This document shows, piece after piece, positions 61,901 through 64,000 of a DNA stretch of 64,000 nucleotides (its first letter is position 1; each line of letters starts with the position of its first letter). The notes under the pieces are model-generated. The model was not told the origin of the DNA, made no database searches, and saw only the letters and a program-made list of their open reading frames with translations. The position numbers and the translations under genes are program-made. This DNA is from Paracentrotus lividus (taxonomy: Eukaryota > Echinodermata > Echinoidea > Camarodonta > Echinidae): NCBI GenBank assembly GCA_940671915.1, contig CALNVZ010002100.1, forward strand, positions 20,806,597-20,870,596. The letters run 5' to 3'.

Positions 61901-63182
61901 GTCACGGACCAAACGGTGGCATTATCGACAGCAAACGACATCACGCAGTACATTGTAGATGATACAGCTCAGATCATTGCCGTGATCATCAATCAAACCG
62001 CTATGGTAAGGATAGTCCAATGCACTTTGTTTTAAGTCTGTTTCGATTGGAGGAATACTTAAGTTACGATTATTATTTTTTATTATTATTTTTCTCGATA
62101 AATGAGACCTGAAAGATGGTATTATTTAACTCGTATTTTTTTTTTCTATTTTAATTTGTAAATTCATGCGAGTGGAAATTTTGGTTATATATTGCTGTAA
62201 AAATGGATACTTAAAGGAGAAGGAAACCCTAGGATTCAATTAAATTGTATAAACAAGAAAAAATCAAAGAAAACGATCAAACAAAGATTGAGAAAAATTG
62301 AATAAATAATGAGAAAGTTATGAGCATTTGAATGAAAGATGACAAAGTAAAATGAGGAGGAGAAGGAAAAGAGGGTGGTGGTGATAAGAAGAATAGAAAG
62401 AATATTTAAGAAGGGAAGAAGAAAAAAATATGAAAAGAATACACATCAGAACTGCATTCTTTTCTGGCATCACGTTTCGATAATAGACAGGTCTTTGGAC
62501 GTTCTCAGTGGACAGCGACTCAGATCAAATTCAGACTGCTCTGGTAACAATAGAATCAAAACCTACGTCACAAACAGATTGCACCAATCACAGTCAACGC
62601 CATTATCGGATCACAGGTAACCATAACAATATCAATAAACCTTTTTTGTTTGTTGATTTGGTCTATTGCAATTAATTTCGAGTATTTGTTGTTTATTTTT
62701 CGTTTGGACATCGATAATGATGGTTCAATAAACAATCCGCAATTAACAGTCCCTCTCTTTTTAAAGAAAAATTAAATGTTTTTAACTTAATATAAACTAT
62801 ATATTCCCATTAGTTAACAATCTTCCCATTACAAAAACGAGGTTCGGGTAAAATTGACTTAATTTTGTTGTTGAATGTATAAGTCCGATATAATCATAGC
62901 CTTTTTCGTATGTATTACATTTTTAATAAGTAACAGCTTAAGTAAACAATCTGAAAAGTAATTACTTGTTTTATGCGTACGACCCATTAATGTCATCATA
63001 AATCACGTCAGTCTGTGTCCTTTTTTTTTTCTCTAGACCGTCGACCACACCGTGTCACCAAGGCTTGAGATATTCGCCGAGGTTCGTAAGGGGTACCTTC
63101 CGTTGTGGATGCTGGTGTCCAGGCTGGATTGAAAGTCCGGGCTCAGCCACTACTTATCTTCCCCTTTATGACAATGGCGCAG
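43647..63182 (+). CDS. CLCA: CLCA family (calcium-activated chloride channel regulator) gene, ten exons visible, continues off window
   Basis: CLCA proteins are secreted or membrane-tethered, self-cleaving metalloproteases that modulate calcium-activated chloride channels. Exons: 43647-43823, 56362-56656, 57030-57313, 57616-57858, 59691-59915, 60308-60449, 60874-61037, 61773-62005, 62487-62616, 63037-63182. The first seven join in frame to about 510 residues. In order: signal peptide (1-23), CLCA N-terminal domain, HEWGHLRWGLFDEY zinc-protease motif (residues 163-176), a Cys-rich segment, and a VWA domain starting LVLDVSGSMG with MIDAS Asp327/Ser329/Ser331. The last three exons match the beta-sandwich and following FN3-like region but need about five single-base corrections. 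The stop and C-terminus lie beyond 64000. Intron 1 (12.5 kb) holds a 6.1-kb foldback. Which vertebrate CLCA is orthologous cannot be told. Confidence 0.93.
44155..44760. mobile_element. Foldback MITE of the TTAAAGGAGAA type
   Basis: The left end TTAAAGGAGAA...AAATTAAATTGTAT...AAAAATCAAAGAAAC pairs inverted with about 44640-44750 (GTTTCTTTGATTTTTC and ATATAACTTAACTC). Another left half with GGAGAAGGAAACCC and AAAAATCAAAGAAAACGATC occurs at 62214-62330, so the family recurs in this window. It lies in CLCA intron 1. Confidence 0.6.
46741..46912. mobile_element. 172-bp hairpin MITE in CLCA intron 1
   Basis: The left arm begins TACACTCTAAAATGAAATGG and carries GGAAAGGGGTAAATCACC. The right arm ends ATTTTATTTTTTTTAGAATG followed by TTA and is its inverted copy. 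The inner part pairs GCCGAAGAGTGACA with TGTCACTCTTCGGC. TA lies at both borders. Confidence 0.8.
50040..50533. repeat. About 115-bp tandem repeat array, left side
   Basis: GGGACAAACG recurs at 50201, 50318 and 50432, giving a period of about 114-117 bp. Units contain pairs of GACTC/GAGTC and the block CTTGACTCCAACTGGAGTCA, itself nearly palindromic. The array runs into the gap. Confidence 0.9.
50534..50842. other. Assembly gap (309 N)
   Basis: 309 undetermined bases inside the tandem repeats, most likely a collapsed or unresolved array. The non-round size suggests an estimated gap. Confidence 0.99.
50940..51330 (-). repeat. 144-bp-family units in inverted orientation
   Basis: Read on the minus strand, this stretch gives the CCGACTCTGATTGTTACTTT, TCATGAGG-like and GGGTCACAAAGACTC-like blocks of the right-hand array in the same order, with many indels. 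It supplies the inverted partner of 52890-55860. Confidence 0.75.
51900..52890. repeat. About 115-bp-family repeats, degenerate, in mixed orientation
   Basis: It starts with TGTCATCTCCAGGGACAAAC in the same orientation as the left array. From about 52350 it switches to the reverse sense (GTTTAGCATTTGTCCGAGAT, GGTCAAGTGGAGACTCCAAT, AGGTGTCATCTAAAC). The switch point near 52150-52350 is a candidate symmetry centre of the element. Indel noise is high. Confidence 0.75.
52890..55860 (+). repeat. 144-bp tandem array, right side
   Basis: GTGACTCTTCGAAAGAGTTA recurs at about 53012, 53156 and 53300 and then at similar steps, giving a 144-bp period. Some units are shortened (for example about 120 bp to the next near 53420). 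Each unit holds a 6-bp-stem hairpin, ACTCTT-CGA-AAGAGT. The array is interrupted at 53926-54300 by the inverted spacer block and unrelated sequence. Confidence 0.9.
56362..56656 (+). CDS. CLCA exon 2: N-terminal protease-domain portion
   Basis: Acceptor AAATTCAG, donor GTGAGA. It contains ATRRRAYWRNITILIPKSW, ESFETANVIIDAA, DNPYTLQLGGCG and GEYIHLTPNYI, all strong CLCA signatures. Joining to exon 1 needs no insertion or deletion relative to the family. It leaves one base over. Confidence 0.95.
57030..57313 (+). CDS. CLCA exon 3: HExxH zinc motif
   Basis: Acceptor CTTCCATAG, donor GTAGGT. It begins with KLLTHEWGHLRWGLFDEY, giving the zinc-binding His163, Glu164 and His167 and the downstream Asp-Glu. 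RCTDQLKGVEL, PCQRDRATGLYEEDC and SASIMYAQFL follow, including conserved Cys residues. Confidence 0.96.
57616..57858 (+). CDS. CLCA exon 4: Cys-rich linker and VWA start with MIDAS
   Basis: Acceptor TAATCCAG, donor GTAAGT. It reads GYCHSEDD, NKLCDSRSAWDVMLETADF, then VALVLDVSGSMG with the DxSxS metal site. It is in phase 0 at both ends. Confidence 0.95.
57950..59390. repeat. Degenerate minisatellite in CLCA intron 4
   Basis: Variants of GACAGTCTCGTCACCATCCA, GGTCTCGGCAAGTAT and TCGGCAATATCAGC recur many times (for example 57965, 58075, 58250, 58450, 58555, 58700, 58930 and 59105) in one orientation. The spacing is irregular and a unit length cannot be fixed by eye. It fills most of the 1.8-kb intron between exons 4 and 5. 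Open frames here come from the repeat. Confidence 0.7.
59691..59915 (+). CDS. CLCA exon 5: VWA domain middle
   Basis: Acceptor TTACCTAG, donor GTGAGT. It has SNDRLTKLDQAATQYL, GSYVGIAHFSEFARI and QFANGPTCIGCGVLEGIE, the latter equivalent to the family's GGTSICRGL segment with an extra Cys. It is in phase 0 at both ends. Confidence 0.95.
60308..60449 (+). CDS. CLCA exon 6: VWA domain, SDG metal loop
   Basis: Acceptor GTCTTCAG, donor GTGAAT. It reads GGYILLISDGQQN, the Asp-Gly loop completing the MIDAS, then DDVEEAGVIIDTI. An NRT sequon precedes it. It leaves one base over. Confidence 0.94.
60874..61037 (+). CDS. CLCA exon 7: end of VWA domain
   Basis: Acceptor CCTATAG, donor GTAGGT. It contains AADEELLELSVRTNGLAFFY and LNDAFTATVSTRPG, matching the end of the VWA domain and the following Ser/Thr-rich junction. 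It ends on a codon boundary. Confidence 0.93.
61512..61650. mobile_element. Complete 139-bp MITE of the GTCGGACGTTTTATCCGAC family
   Basis: The left arm GGGGGCATTTCATCAAAGGA then CTTGTCGGACGTTTTATCCG is mirrored by the right arm CGGATAAAACGTCCGACAAG then TCCTTTGATGAAAATGTCCC. The central part CAATCAGATGCAAGCATTTC is shared with the half copy at 26277. It lies in the CLCA intron between exons 7 and 8. Confidence 0.9.
61773..62005 (+). CDS. CLCA exon 8: beta-sandwich domain, two frameshifts
   Basis: Acceptor CTCCTTAG, donor GTAAGG. The family-like pieces GALTIPADGPVEDTFLIDSS and VDTVLTFSWLDQ lie in one frame; KVVVTDQTVALSTAND and IIAVIINQTAM lie in the next. An extra base within 61773-61781 and another in CAGCCCATTC at 61882-61891 explain the shifts. 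The acceptor could instead be the CAG at 61779-61781. Confidence 0.8.
62487..62616 (+). CDS. CLCA exon 9: TGLWTFSV segment, one frameshift
   Basis: Acceptor GATAATAG, donor GTAACC. TGLWTFSVDSDSDQIQTALV continues as VTIESKPTSQTD. A shift at about 62579 is then needed to reach APITVNAIIGSQ. The start in phase 0 joins cleanly to exon 8's end. Confidence 0.8.
63037..63182 (+). CDS. CLCA exon 10: partial beta domain, two frameshifts
   Basis: Acceptor TTTCTCTAG, donor GTAGGT. TVDHTVSPRLEIFAEVRKGY reads in frame. A missing base near 63097-63108 then leads to VVDAGVQAGL, and another change near 63121-63135 leads to SPGSATTYLPLYDNGA. The final YDNGA is a CLCA hallmark. The gene continues beyond the window. 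Confidence 0.8.
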
Positions 63183-63334
63183 GTAGGTCTTCTACTTAAA
63201 ATCCATATCTGTATATCCCATGTCAATCATCAAATCAGAATTTCAAAGTATAACCTATAATCGTGATTTCCCTTCCTTCTGGAGCTAAATCCTTTACAAC
63301 CACATTATTCATCATTTTCTATTTAGGGGTGGGG

Positions 63335-63785
63335 AGCAAAAAAAAAAAAAAAAAAAAAAATTGTAATAAATTTCTTTAATGTCACTATTTTTCAACATTT
63401 CGGATATTGGGTGCTGAACATTTTTTTTATTTATTTATTTATTTATTAGAACATATTTATACAGGAATAAAAGAGCATGATCAGCAACAGCTGTTTTCCA
63501 TCATGGTCCTGATATGGACAATAAAAACATCAAAATAGCAATATGACATGAATTAATTTATACATATATAAAATAGGGGCTGCATAGAAATTAGAAGAGA
63601 AGGAGAATAGAGAAGATGCAAAATTTTGAAGAAAAGGCAGAGTAAGAAAAGGAGGAGAGAGACAAGAGAGAGAGTGTGTAGTCAAGTGATATATAGAAGT
63701 GAGAGAGAGAGAAGGAGAGAGAGGGATAGAAGGGGAGAGAGAGAGAAGGAGAGAGAGAGGGAGGGAGAAAGAAGATAAAGTGCAA
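63335..63785. repeat. Poly-A, ATTT and GA-rich low-complexity tracts
   Basis: An A run lies at about 63338-63360, ATTT units at about 63421-63449, and a GAGAGA-rich tract at about 63590-63775. They sit in the CLCA intron after exon 10. The minus-strand Ser/Leu/Phe-rich open frame here is a by-product. Nothing else is recognised to the window end. Confidence 0.85.
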
Positions 63786-64000
63786 ACACCATTAACAAAG
63801 TATACTGCAAAAAATCAATCTACTGTTTATGGATAAAATACATGTTCTTGTGTATGAACGCTTAAAGGATACGAGGTATGGAGTATTTTGGAGTTCATTT
63901 GGCAAGGAGTTCCATGTTTTGATTGCACTATATTTAAAGATTGCTTAAACATTCAATATTAGGCTTGGGTAACACAGCATTAAGTGAATCTGCATTCTTG

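Overview
The window reads as animal nuclear DNA, most likely from a sea urchin (echinoid). The evidence is AT-rich non-coding sequence, genes split by GT-AG introns, and dense foldback elements and small inverted-repeat transposons. There is also an echinoid-style LINE carrying a 2A-like motif, and a foldback with 15-bp tandem repeats that recalls the sea urchin TU elements. The species call is inference. There are three assembly gaps (12606-12705, 30010-30109, 50534-50842), and several stretches carry single-base indel noise.

Three host genes can be supported. (1) An intronless otopetrin-like (proton channel family) gene lies on the minus strand at 10864-8752, broken by two frameshifts. (2) A plus-strand sulfotransferase of the CHST15 (GalNAc4S-6ST) type has six phase-compatible exons between 23722 and 28996. 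They cover the stem, the 5'-phosphosulfate-binding loop and the 3'-phosphate-binding motif; the C-terminal exons are not visible. (3) A plus-strand CLCA (calcium-activated chloride channel regulator) gene starts at 43647 and runs off the right edge. Ten exons are visible, carrying a signal peptide, the HExxH metalloprotease motif and a VWA domain with its MIDAS. The last three visible exons carry about five single-base frameshifts.

The rest is mainly mobile and repetitive DNA. From left to right: a decayed minus-strand LINE with 2A-like and endonuclease motifs (4.6-5.8 kb); a reverse transcriptase scrap (13.5 kb); a 1.2-kb foldback (15.9-17.1 kb); GGGTAAATTGGGG-type DNA transposons (21.8-23.3 kb); a 626-bp element carrying a tRNA-like segment (27.5-28.1 kb); a noisy direct duplication (30.1/33.0 kb); a TU-like foldback (34.4-36.1 kb); a larger broken inverted repeat holding a LINE with a microsatellite tail (36.1-40.8 kb); several palindromic MITEs; and a 6.1-kb GAGTC-rich foldback with perfect 22-bp terminal inverted repeats inside CLCA intron 1 (50.0-56.1 kb).

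The three genes have no evident functional link. Two act at the cell surface or outside it (CLCA, otopetrin) and one in the Golgi (sulfotransferase), which is ordinary for neighbouring animal genes. The most unusual object is the 6.1-kb foldback.
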